Source: Thermoplasmata archaeon (GTDB lineage: Archaea > Thermoplasmatota > SW-10-69-26). Taken from it: a stretch of 7,980 nucleotides of DNA. The notes under the pieces were generated by a model. That model was not told the origin of the DNA. It did no database searches and worked only from the letters and a program-made list of their open reading frames with translations. The number at the start of each line of letters is the position of its first letter. Position 1 is the first letter of the stretch. The position numbers were made by a program, and so were the translations under genes. The stretch covers positions 1 to 7,980 of the forward strand of contig PWVY01000126.1 in the NCBI GenBank assembly GCA_003561665.1. The letters run 5' to 3'. Positions 1 to 6,202 of the stretch are shown one piece after another.

Positions 1-437
1 AGTAGAGCCGCTTTGAACATCTCCCACGAGACCCGGGCTTTCTCTCGAAGCGGCATCGATTGGTACGCGCGGCGAAGCGTGATGCCAACCTCGCGATCCG
101 CAAGGACCACTTCGGCTCCGATGTTGTTCGCTTCCTCCACCGCGGTTAGGAGCTCTTGGCCGGGCCGTACTCCGGTTTCTTCACCTATTCTGCGCTGGAA
201 GGATCCGAGGAGGATTTGAGCAAGAAGCTGAGGGCCCTTCCCATCCCGGATCAAGTCCAACACCGGAATCTCGGCCCATGCATGAGGATCCTGAAGGGCT
301 CGTAGCCTTGTCGCGTCCAGTTCAACGCACACGATGTCAGGCTGAATCTCTTGGATTGCCTCTCGGACATCGTCTACGCTACGCTGGGAGACGTGAGCGG
401 TTCCGACGAGGGTGACGTTGCGTGTTGTAACGCGCAA
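1..437 (-). CDS. TraB-family protein, N-terminal part (runs off left edge)
   Basis: The minus frame stays open from 437 to the window edge, giving about 145 residues; the C-terminus lies outside. The N-terminus carries the TraB-family signature: NVTLVGTAHVS at residues 7-17 (the GTAH motif), then PDIVCVELDATRLRAL, with its conserved ELD-x3-R, and further on GAEVVLADREVGITLRRA with its conserved DR pair. The family, named after the enterococcal pheromone-shutdown protein TraB and common in archaea, resembles TIKI-type metalloprotease folds; archaeal members usually have C-terminal membrane helices, which would be off-window here. Substrate and role are unknown. The start is a TTG at 435-437: no ATG or GTG fits in frame upstream, and a TATA-like box begins 29 nt before it, suggesting a leaderless message. 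The gene is divergent from the cupredoxin gene. Family assignment is strong; function is open. Confidence 0.9.
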   Translation of the reverse strand, partial: MRVTTRNVTLVGTAHVSQRSVDDVREAIQEIQPDIVCVELDATRLRALQDPHAWAEIPVLDLIRDGKGPQLLAQILLGSFQRRIGEETGVRPGQELLTAVEEANNIGAEVVLADREVGITLRRAYQSMPLREKARVSWEMFKAAL

Positions 438-460
438 CGAAGGCCCACGGAGGGGGTTCT

Positions 461-467
461 TGATAAG
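461..467 (-). promoter_or_regulatory. TATA-like box of the traB-family gene
   Basis: On the minus strand the sequence reads CTTATCA, continuing as CTTATCAAG. The TTATCA core begins 29 nt upstream of the TTG start at 437, the spacing expected for archaeal leaderless transcription. The octamer CTTATCAA recurs at the same spacing before secG. This is inferred from position and similarity only. Confidence 0.55.
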
Positions 468-537
468 GGGTACGGAAAGGTCCAGACGGGTGGGCGGGTT
501 CTCGCAACGGGAAGCCTTTTCCTTAGAGGGTGTGTGG

Positions 538-1065
538 ATGGGGTTGATGCGGCGTTTGTGTCTTGTGCTCGCCTTCTTGCTGGCGATGGTCCCGGTAGCG
601 ATGGCACAGGACGGTGCCGATACAAGGCGTATGGGCGTGGAGATCCAGGATGAGGGGTGCCCCGAGGGGGATGATCAGTTCTGCATCCAGCCGGGAGCAA
701 TCCAAGCGGATGAGGGCCGAACGCTCGTCTTGGAGGTCCACAACAACGGAACGGTTCGGCACAACATCTCGGCCGCTGAGGGGACTCCGAGCGTGATCCA
801 GGATGTCTTGGATGAGAAGATCTTAGAGCCCGGGGATACGGCGACGATTCGGCTTTCTTGGGATGTTCTTGAAGAGGCTCGTGAGGAGATGGATGGTCGG
901 ACGGTCGTGTTGGAGTGCGGCTTCCCGGGCCATGCTGCCTTGGGTGAGCGGTTGGTCATCCACATCGGTGATGAGGAGGAGCAACCCCAACCTGGGTTCA
1001 CGGGGGGCGTAGCGTTGCTTGCAGTCCTCGCAGCGTTGCTCTTCGCAGGTCGAAGACGATCGTAG
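538..1065 (+). CDS. Secreted cupredoxin-like protein with PGF-CTERM anchor
   Basis: A 175-residue exported protein. Residues 1-23 form a signal peptide (Arg5-Arg6, hydrophobic core, AMA-QD cleavage site). A cupredoxin-type domain spans about 28-145: His75 in VRHNI and the C-terminal loop CGFPGHAALGE supply the usual copper ligands His75, Cys127 and His132. The fourth, axial ligand, normally Met at Cys+10, is Glu137. Cys41 and Cys49 could form a disulfide. After an acidic DEEEQPQ linker comes PGF (152-154), a hydrophobic helix and RRRS at the C-terminus: the tripartite PGF-CTERM signal processed by archaeosortase A in many Euryarchaeota. The protein is therefore probably anchored outside the membrane, with a role in electron transfer or copper binding; the partner is unknown. 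ATG 538 has a GAGGG Shine-Dalgarno-like stretch at 526-530. ATG 547, giving MRRLCLVL, is a good alternative with a weak T-rich box 30 nt upstream; GTG 532 is also in frame. The stop lies 2 bp from the convergent pyrF stop. Confidence 0.87.
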   Translation: MGLMRRLCLVLAFLLAMVPVAMAQDGADTRRMGVEIQDEGCPEGDDQFCIQPGAIQADEGRTLVLEVHNNGTVRHNISAAEGTPSVIQDVLDEKILEPGDTATIRLSWDVLEEAREEMDGRTVVLECGFPGHAALGERLVIHIGDEEEQPQPGFTGGVALLAVLAALLFAGRRRS

Positions 1066-1067
1066 CG

Positions 1068-1820
1068 TCAGGCCGTTGCCAAAGCGTCTTCGAGGCTTTG
1101 GCGGTAGGATCGGGTTTTATTGGCTGATGCTTCAGGGAAGGTTCCCTCTGCCTGGGCGATGGATCGGGACGCGGTGATGAAGAACGGGCCACCGTCCGCT
1201 GCTTTCGCAGCTTGCGTGATGGATCCGCCTTGGGCGCCGATGCCGGGCAAAAGGAGCGGAGCAGGCCCAGCGGTTTCACGTATGCTTCGGACCTGCTGAG
1301 GGCGGTTCCCAGGCGCGACGAACCCGGTGCCGTGCTTTCTGAACCGCTGCACGACGCTCCCGTAGGTGGCGTCTTGGACCTGTGAGGCGCTTGGGTTCGT
1401 GGTGCGGGCAAGGACGAACGCGTCGAGACCGGCCTGGTGGAAGGGTTCGAGCACGTCGGTTCCCAGGTACGGGTTGAGCGTGACGATGTCCGCGTTCACA
1501 ATGTCGCTTGCGAAGGTGGCGTACGCGCTCGCGGTGGAGCCGATGTCGGCGAACTTGGCGTCCAAGATGACGAGCTTGTCGTGTTTGTGGGCCGTGTTCG
1601 CGGTGGCTTCAAGCGCTTCGAGGCCGTTCTTGAGTTGGAGGAAGAAGGCGAGGTTGGGTTTGAACGCTGCCGCGTAGGGAGCAGTAGCGTTCACGAGATC
1701 TTGGCACCATTCGATAGCAGATTCGCTGTTTCGTAGGTGTTCCGGGCGTGGGTCCACGCCTACGCACACATGCCCGTTTTCCTTGTTGGCGCGTTGGATG
1801 CGCGCCTGGAAGGTCTCCAT
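1068..1820 (-). CDS. pyrF: Orotidine 5'-phosphate decarboxylase, type 2
   Basis: A 250-residue cytoplasmic TIM-barrel enzyme that decarboxylates OMP to UMP, the last step of de novo pyrimidine synthesis. Visible motifs: CVGVDPRP (19-26), AFKPNLAFF (52-60), the active-site DxKxxD as D87-A-K89-F-A-D92, TLNPYLGTDVLEPF (114-127), ARTTNPSASQVQD (138-150) and the phosphate-binding PGIGAQGG loop near the C-terminus. The NPYLG and RTTNP segments and the PGIGAQGG loop match the long type 2 subfamily rather than the shorter form common in methanogens; Halobacteria also carry type 2. The active-site stretch reads KFADIG where bacterial type 2 enzymes usually have KRGDIG. An in-frame extension to 1961 is open but overlaps eif5A and looks noncoding. 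ATG 1818-1820 lies 4 nt after the eif5A stop, with a GGAAAGTGA Shine-Dalgarno-like run in the end of eif5A, so the gene is co-transcribed and perhaps translationally coupled. Confidence 0.95.
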   Translation of the reverse strand: METFQARIQRANKENGHVCVGVDPRPEHLRNSESAIEWCQDLVNATAPYAAAFKPNLAFFLQLKNGLEALEATANTAHKHDKLVILDAKFADIGSTASAYATFASDIVNADIVTLNPYLGTDVLEPFHQAGLDAFVLARTTNPSASQVQDATYGSVVQRFRKHGTGFVAPGNRPQQVRSIRETAGPAPLLLPGIGAQGGSITQAAKAADGGPFFITASRSIAQAEGTFPEASANKTRSYRQSLEDALATA

Positions 1821-1824
1821 CCCG

Positions 1825-2211
1825 TCACTTTCCTGTGATTTTCTTGCGACCCATCGCTTCGAGGTAGTTGATCTCTTCGCCGGGCTCGATGATGTCGCTG
1901 TGTTCGTCCGGTATCGTGAGTTCGAACGTGTCGTAAGATTCGAGGTCCATGAGCTGGACAACGTCCCCTTCGACGCTTACGACTTGGGCTTGTCGTTTGT
2001 CGATGAGGGGGACCATGACGCGCTCGGTCACGGGTGCTTTCATCCGATATTTCCGGTTATCGAAGATACTGCGGGCTTGGATTTTGGCTTTCGCGCTTCC
2101 GTGTTTGCCGGGTTTGGACGTGGAGATCGAGTCGATCTTGCAGGGCTCATCATCGATGACGAGGTATCGTCCTTCACGGAGTTGCCGAACTTCGGCCTGG
2201 GTCGTGCTCAT
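1825..2211 (-). CDS. eif5A: Translation factor aIF5A (hypusine-containing)
   Basis: A 128-residue archaeal IF5A, the usual family length, which binds the ribosome near the peptidyl-transferase centre and relieves stalling. The N-terminal SH3-like domain carries the modification loop STSKPGKHGSAK (30-41); by alignment with eukaryotic eIF5A, Lys36 in GKHG is the residue converted to deoxyhypusine or hypusine by deoxyhypusine synthase. The C-terminal OB-fold (about 72-128) includes the segments VVQLMDLESYDTFEL and IPDEHSDIIEPGEEINYLEA. The gene lies 74 bp downstream of lysS and has its own TATA-like box in that gap. It is immediately followed by pyrF with 4 nt between stop and start. The ATG at 2209-2211 gives the expected N-terminus (MSTTQAEVRQLREGRYLVID). 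Confidence 0.97.
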   Translation of the reverse strand: MSTTQAEVRQLREGRYLVIDDEPCKIDSISTSKPGKHGSAKAKIQARSIFDNRKYRMKAPVTERVMVPLIDKRQAQVVSVEGDVVQLMDLESYDTFELTIPDEHSDIIEPGEEINYLEAMGRKKITGK

Positions 2212-2241
2212 CGTGGTTCATCGCTGACAGACGCTTGGCCT

Positions 2242-2248
2242 GTTTAAG
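2242..2248 (-). promoter_or_regulatory. TATA-like box of eif5A-pyrF
   Basis: In the 74-bp gap after lysS the minus strand reads CCCTTAAACAGG. The TTAAAC core begins 36 nt upstream of the eif5A ATG, a little farther than at neighbouring genes, so a short 5' leader of about 5-8 nt is expected. No good Shine-Dalgarno sequence is visible before the ATG. This box would let the eif5A-pyrF pair be transcribed apart from lysS. Confidence 0.45.
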
Positions 2249-2285
2249 GGTTATTCCTCGCAGGGGCCAAGGGTCCAATCCTTGC

Positions 2286-3848
2286 CTATGATTGTTTGGA
2301 TGCATCTTGGAGGCGTTCGATGACCCATTCGCGTTCGAGACCGGCGAGGAAAGGGCCAAGGCGGGGGCCGCCGCTTTGGCCAAGGAGAGCCATGTAGGTG
2401 GCTTTGAAGATGCCTCCTGGGGATGTGTCGAGGTCCTTGGCTGCGTTGTAGACCGCGTTTTGGATGGCGTCTTCTTCCCATGGCGTGTCTTGGAGCACGT
2501 GAAGGAGGGCTTGAATGCGTTCGCGGTGAACGTCTTGGAGCATGCCGTGGGGCGTTTCCTGCGCAAGGGTGAACGTGAGGTGTTCGGGGGCGAAGGTGGC
2601 GGTCCAGTGTCGGGTGTGTTCGATGCGTGTTCGGAGGGTGGCTTCTTCGTGGGGGGTGAGTTCGTCGATGTGTCCGCTTCGTTGGACGCTGGCGAGGACG
2701 TCGTCGGTGTCGTCGTAGATCTGCACGAGCGTGGCGAGGTGGCGCATGGGGACGGTGCGGGTGGCGTGTTCGGGTTGGGTGTCGTGGGGTTGTGAGAGTT
2801 CTAGGACGCGTTGGGCGTCGTTGATCTCGGGGATGGGTTCGTCGTTTTCGAGGGCTTCGAGGGCCTTGTCGTAGGCGTCGACGAGGTCGAGCATGCCTTG
2901 CCCTGCGTCGAACTCGATGTGCTTTTCGGGTTGGTATCGCATGAAGAAGAAGCGCAGGGCCTCGGGGGGGGTGGCGTCGAGGACGTCTTCGGCTGCGATG
3001 CCGGTGCCTTGGCTGGAGCTCATGGCTCCTTCGCCTTTCACGCTGATCCATTCGTACACGGCATGGTGGGGGGGGTCGATGTTGTAGACGTCTTGTGCGA
3101 TGGGCACAGCGGTGTCCCAGCTTCCTCCGCTGGCGGCGTGGTCTTTTCCGAAGGCTTCGAACGTTACGTCGAGGTGGGCCCATCGTGCGGGCCAGTCGAC
3201 GCGCCAGGGCAGCTTCCCGGCCCCGGGTTCGAGGGCGTCGAGGGTGCCTTCGTGGTCGTGAGTGCAGGTGTACGTGATTGTGGTGCCTTGCGTGTTCGTG
3301 ACGGTCGTGGTGCCGATGCGTCCGCATGTTTGGCATCGGGGGTGGAAGGGAATCCATTCGGGGGGGAGGTCGCGTCCGCTTTCTTTGTTGAGGATGCGGC
3401 GTATGGTGTCGGCGTGTTCGATCGCTGTTTGGATGGCGTCTGTGTAGGCCCCGTTTTCGTAGAGGTCGTGGGCGAGGTGGATGGTGGGTTGGATGCCGAG
3501 TTGGTCGAGGGCGTCGAGGAAGGGGGCCAGGAAGGCTTCGGCGTAAGAGCTATGCTCCTTGGTGGGGGCGGGCACGTCGCTGATGGGGCGGCCGAGGTGG
3601 TCCTCGTACACGTTGGGGTGGTCTTCGAGGAAGGGGGGAACGTCACGGAGGGGGTCGTAGGTGTCACCGATGTAGAGGAGCGTGCTGTCTTGGCCTTTGG
3701 TTTGGAGGGCGCGGTGGACGGCTTCGGTCGTGAGAACCTCGCGGAGGTTCCCTACGTGGATGGGGCCGCTTGGCGTGATGCCCGTGGCTAGGGTGTGCGT
3801 GGAGTTCTCTTCGATGAGTTCGTCAGCGAGGACATCAGCCCAATGCAT
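2286..3848 (-). CDS. lysS: Lysyl-tRNA synthetase, class I
   Basis: A 520-residue class I LysRS, the archaeal type, charging tRNA-Lys with lysine using ATP. The Rossmann fold starts with TGITPSGPIHVGNLRE, where HVGN (31-34) is the HIGH signature. A putative zinc-binding insert has Cys172-x2-Cys175 followed by Cys195-T-His197. The second signature is AMSSS (275-279), corresponding to KMSKS with Ala in place of the first Lys. The rest is the helical anticodon-binding region. The protein is acidic and has only about 11 lysines. The frame extends to an ATG at 3863, but a TATA-like CTATAAC lies only about 14 nt upstream of that ATG, whereas it lies 31 nt upstream of ATG 3848. The start MHWADVLADEL therefore fits a leaderless message and the usual N-terminus of the family. 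eif5A and pyrF follow on the same strand. The long plus-strand frame opposite (2811-3791) is a codon-bias shadow. Confidence 0.97.
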   Translation of the reverse strand: MHWADVLADELIEENSTHTLATGITPSGPIHVGNLREVLTTEAVHRALQTKGQDSTLLYIGDTYDPLRDVPPFLEDHPNVYEDHLGRPISDVPAPTKEHSSYAEAFLAPFLDALDQLGIQPTIHLAHDLYENGAYTDAIQTAIEHADTIRRILNKESGRDLPPEWIPFHPRCQTCGRIGTTTVTNTQGTTITYTCTHDHEGTLDALEPGAGKLPWRVDWPARWAHLDVTFEAFGKDHAASGGSWDTAVPIAQDVYNIDPPHHAVYEWISVKGEGAMSSSQGTGIAAEDVLDATPPEALRFFFMRYQPEKHIEFDAGQGMLDLVDAYDKALEALENDEPIPEINDAQRVLELSQPHDTQPEHATRTVPMRHLATLVQIYDDTDDVLASVQRSGHIDELTPHEEATLRTRIEHTRHWTATFAPEHLTFTLAQETPHGMLQDVHRERIQALLHVLQDTPWEEDAIQNAVYNAAKDLDTSPGGIFKATYMALLGQSGGPRLGPFLAGLEREWVIERLQDASKQS

Positions 3849-3873
3849 GGTTGAAGGTCGCAACGACGGGGGG

Positions 3874-3880
3874 GTTATAG
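3874..3880 (-). promoter_or_regulatory. TATA box of lysS
   Basis: The minus strand reads GACCTCTATAACCCCC, the best TATA match in the window. The TATAAC core starts 31 nt before ATG 3848, placing transcription start within a few nucleotides of the codon. It argues against the upstream in-frame ATG at 3863, which would lie too close to the box to be transcribed from it. Confidence 0.65.
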
Positions 3881-3973
3881 AGGTCCCGGTGGAGGGAAGG
3901 CTGAGGGCCGTTAGGAGGGGCTAGGGTGTTGGTTGGTGCTGGTCCAGCGATCCTCCCGGGGAGAGGGGATCGG

Positions 3974-4153
3974 TTAGAAGCAGGGACCGCCGGGGGTGCA
4001 TTGCCAGTTGAACAGCATCGTGGTGAGGGCGACGAGGAAGCATCCTGCGATGACGATGCGGGGATCGATGTTGATGCTGGTTTCTTCTTCCTCATCGAAG
4101 TAGCGGACGAGCCCGGCTGCTTCTTGGAACCCGCCGCCTTCGTCTTTGGCCAT
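3974..4153 (-). CDS. secG: Preprotein translocase Sec61-beta/SecG subunit
   Basis: A 59-residue tail-anchored protein, the small beta subunit of the archaeal SecYEG/Sec61 channel. The cytosolic part contains the family signature EAAGLVRYFDEEEET (11-25), then INIDPRIVI leading into a single membrane helix at about 33-50. Archaeal Sec61-beta is 50-60 residues with exactly this order (A-G-L-x-R-Y-F, acidic stretch, I-x-I-D-P, helix). The C-terminus beyond the helix, QCTPGGPCF, is unusual in carrying two cysteines (52 and 58) that would face outside. ATG 4151-4153 gives MAKDEGGG, typical for the family, and sits 30 nt after a TATA-like box. The gene is divergent from the S16 protease gene, which is also an export-related membrane protein. 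Confidence 0.95.
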   Translation of the reverse strand: MAKDEGGGFQEAAGLVRYFDEEEETSINIDPRIVIAGCFLVALTTMLFNWQCTPGGPCF

Positions 4154-4176
4154 CGGTTGGACAGTATGCGGCTTCC

Positions 4177-4184
4177 TTGATAAG
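4177..4184 (-). promoter_or_regulatory. TATA-like box of secG, possibly bidirectional
   Basis: The minus strand reads GGCTTATCAAGG. The TTATCA core begins 30 nt before the secG ATG, and the octamer CTTATCAA is identical to the one before the traB-family gene. The complementary strand (TTGATAAG) also resembles a TATA box and lies about 36 nt before the GTG at 4214, so one element could serve both divergent genes. Confidence 0.55.
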
Positions 4185-4213
4185 CCTAGCGACGTTGGGA
4201 GGGGGGTCCGCGT

Positions 4214-6196
4214 GTGCGGTTCCCGAGGGTTCAAATCAGGGTGCGTTCGTCGGGGCTCTCTGTGCGTTTGGGCTCCCTCGCGTTCGTCGTGTTGCTCGTT
4301 GCCTCCTTGCTCGTGGGGGCGGTTCCCGTGGTGTCGATGCCCGGAGACTCTCCGGGCACTGAGCGTTTGTTCACGGATCCGGTGCAAACCAAGGCGCTTG
4401 CGGTTGGTGTCACGGAGGGCGGTGAGCTGGTGGGTGCGTCTGCGGATCTAAGCGTTACAGTGTCTTCGGAGGGGAGCGGGCATGTGTTCATCGATACGCG
4501 CCCGTTGGCGGGGACGGATATGCAGGGGTCTGCGAGGATGGCTGCGCACGTTGCGGCCAGCGTGACCGGGTTCTCGATGGAGGCTCACGATTTCTTCTTC
4601 ACGGTGCGAAGCCAGACGCCTATCATCTCGGGGCCTTCGGCTGGGAGCGTGATGGCGAAGGCCACGGTGGTCGCGTTGATGAACGCGAACCTGGACGAGG
4701 GGCAAGAGCCTTGGACGATCAGTCAGAGCGTGATGGGCACGGGAACCATCGCGCCTGATGGAAGCGTTGGGCCGGTGGGGGGCATCCTTGTGAAGGCTGA
4801 GGAAGCAAGGGATCAGGGTGCCGAGTTGTTCACGTTCCCCGCGGGGCAAAGCATGTTCCAGGAAGGGGCGATGATCCCCGGTCAGGATCCGGGCCCAGCG
4901 GTTGATGTGCCGACGTATTGCGAGGAGGAGCTGGGGATCGAATGCCGAGGAGTCGGATCGTTGGAGGAGTTGGTCGAGCTTTCCAGCGGGTACCGGTTCG
5001 ATCGTCCCGACGTGGGGGAGCAACCGACGACGGCCCTATACAACGACACCTTGGCTCCCCTTTCTTTGGACTTGTTGGATGATGCGAAGGCCTACCAGGA
5101 GGTTTGGGCGTCGTTGAACCAGACCGACCTTCGGGAGGGGCCTCATCAGCAGGTTCAAACCTCGCTTGAGTTCGCTCACGATTCGTACCAGGAGGCGGTC
5201 ACGTTACGCGAGGAGACGCGATACTACAGCAGCGCAAGCCGCGCCTTCTCTGCCAGCATCCACGGAACGCATGCCGGGCTCCTGCTCTCGTACTATCAGC
5301 AAGGGCGTAGCCTCGATTACGTCGAAGATCGCATCGAACACGTTGAGGGCATCGTGGATGAGGCCCGAGAGCAAGCCACGGGCCTCCCCGTGGAGGATAT
5401 GCACGCGTTGTACACGGTAGGCGCGGCCCAAGAACGCGTGAGCGATGCGGAGAATCGCATCGAGAACGCGCGAGCGAACCTCGGTCATGAGAACGTGAAT
5501 GAGGTCCTGTTCGATACGGCCTGGGCGGTGGAGCGATCCAAAACGGTGCACTGGTGGCTTCATCTGGGGGAAGAGTTCGGGGCAGGGCCTGTTCTCCCGG
5601 TGGATGTGGAAATCGTCGCGGCGGACTTCATGGATCTTGCTGAAGAGCTTCTTGCCTACGCGAGTCAAGTCCTTGAGCAGAGCCCTCCACGGGCGGCATC
5701 GACGCTTTCGGATGCTCGAGCTGATGCGGATCGGGGGTTCCATGCTGCCGCGTTAACGCAGGCAGCGCAAGCTCAGGTTCAAGCCGCGATCAGCGTCGAG
5801 CTTCGGGCCGGCGAGCCAAGCCAGGAGAAACTGGAGACGAGCCAGCGCAAAGCCGTGGAAGCGATCGAGACCGCCCGCTCGTTAGGCGTTGAACCGGTGC
5901 TCGCGGTCGCCATGTTCGAGTTCGGAAGCATCCAGGATGAGACCGTGGTCGAGCTTGAGCACTATCGGACCGCGCAAGTGATGGCGGGCATCTCGAACGT
6001 GCTCGCCGGGGAGGGGGCCGAGCGGTCTTCAACGTTCATCGGGCCTTGGGAGCCGGCGTTTTCGTTCCCTCGCACGGGCCTTGAATCGGATGCGCGGGGT
6101 TGGGCGCTTGGGTGGTATATCATCGGGATGTTCACGACGCTTGCAGGCGTCACGTTCGTGGCCGCCCTCAGGGAAGGTGGCGACGAGGGGTTCTAA
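4214..6196 (+). CDS. Exported membrane-anchored S16 (Lon-like) serine protease
   Basis: A protein of 660 residues with a signal peptide (hydrophobic core about 21-41), then an S16-type proteolytic domain without an AAA+ ATPase. Catalytic Ser142 lies in SGPSAGS, matching Lon GPSAG; Lys194 in GPVGGILVKAEEA matches the catalytic Lys in Lon GGLKEKLLAA. This arrangement resembles the archaeal predicted serine protease group COG1750. From about 275 to 620 follows a long, mostly helical region rich in Ala, Glu and Gln, then a C-terminal membrane helix (about 629-652) and a short REGGDEGF tail. It probably acts outside the membrane in turnover or processing of envelope proteins; substrates are unknown. 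Start is uncertain: GTG 4214 has a GGAGGGG run 8-15 nt upstream, but GTG 4262 (MRLGSLAFVV, a cleaner signal peptide, 644 residues) has a TTCAAA box 32 nt upstream. The stop lies 6 bp from the convergent DUF2240 stop. Confidence 0.88.
   Translation: MRFPRVQIRVRSSGLSVRLGSLAFVVLLVASLLVGAVPVVSMPGDSPGTERLFTDPVQTKALAVGVTEGGELVGASADLSVTVSSEGSGHVFIDTRPLAGTDMQGSARMAAHVAASVTGFSMEAHDFFFTVRSQTPIISGPSAGSVMAKATVVALMNANLDEGQEPWTISQSVMGTGTIAPDGSVGPVGGILVKAEEARDQGAELFTFPAGQSMFQEGAMIPGQDPGPAVDVPTYCEEELGIECRGVGSLEELVELSSGYRFDRPDVGEQPTTALYNDTLAPLSLDLLDDAKAYQEVWASLNQTDLREGPHQQVQTSLEFAHDSYQEAVTLREETRYYSSASRAFSASIHGTHAGLLLSYYQQGRSLDYVEDRIEHVEGIVDEAREQATGLPVEDMHALYTVGAAQERVSDAENRIENARANLGHENVNEVLFDTAWAVERSKTVHWWLHLGEEFGAGPVLPVDVEIVAADFMDLAEELLAYASQVLEQSPPRAASTLSDARADADRGFHAAALTQAAQAQVQAAISVELRAGEPSQEKLETSQRKAVEAIETARSLGVEPVLAVAMFEFGSIQDETVVELEHYRTAQVMAGISNVLAGEGAERSSTFIGPWEPAFSFPRTGLESDARGWALGWYIIGMFTTLAGVTFVAALREGGDEGF
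4230..4235 (+). promoter_or_regulatory. Possible TATA-like box for the S16 protease gene
   Basis: GGTTCAAATC, with TTCAAA 32 nt before the in-frame GTG at 4262. The same GGTTCAAA string occurs on the minus strand 30 nt before the GTG of the HisA-like gene. If it is the real promoter element, the protease begins at 4262 rather than 4214. A GGAGGGG run before 4214 argues the other way, so the case is unresolved. Confidence 0.3.
4338..4358. repeat. Perfect inverted repeat (9-bp stem, 3-nt loop) inside the S16 gene
   Basis: TGCCCGGAG-ACT-CTCCGGGCA is a perfect GC-rich palindrome with a 3-nt spacer. It encodes residues around Met42-Thr49, right at the end of the signal peptide. In mRNA it would form a stable hairpin about 125 nt after GTG 4214, or 77 nt after GTG 4262. 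It is not followed by a T-run, so it is not a standard terminator. It could be chance in GC-rich coding DNA. Confidence 0.6.
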
Positions 6197-6202
6197 AGCG
6201 CG

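Noticed and set aside
1821..1961. N-terminal extension of PyrF to 1961
   Set aside because: It overlaps eif5A in another frame and its Ser/Thr-rich translation has no resemblance to PyrF.
2251..3357. 368-codon minus-strand frame overlapping lysS
   Set aside because: The translation is dominated by Arg, His and Pro and is a frame-shifted reading of lysS.
3734..3750. Perfect inverted repeat GAACCTC-GCG-GAGGTTC in lysS
   Set aside because: It falls in the conserved codons for GNLREV at the HIGH signature, so protein constraint in GC-rich DNA explains it; there is no sign of a regulatory role.
2811..3791. 326-codon open frame on the plus strand opposite lysS
   Set aside because: It is antisense to a clearly recognised LysRS, the translation is Gly/Val/Glu-rich with no family motifs, and it arises from the GC-biased third positions of lysS.
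3849..3863. LysS start at the upstream ATG 3863
   Set aside because: The TATA-like box at 3874-3880 is only about 14 nt from that ATG, so it could not lie in the transcript; ATG 3848 has the right spacing.
3949..3971. Imperfect inverted repeat just after the secG stop as a terminator
   Set aside because: Only a short GATCC/GGATC stem pairs well and no T-run follows on the minus strand, so a terminator call is not supported.
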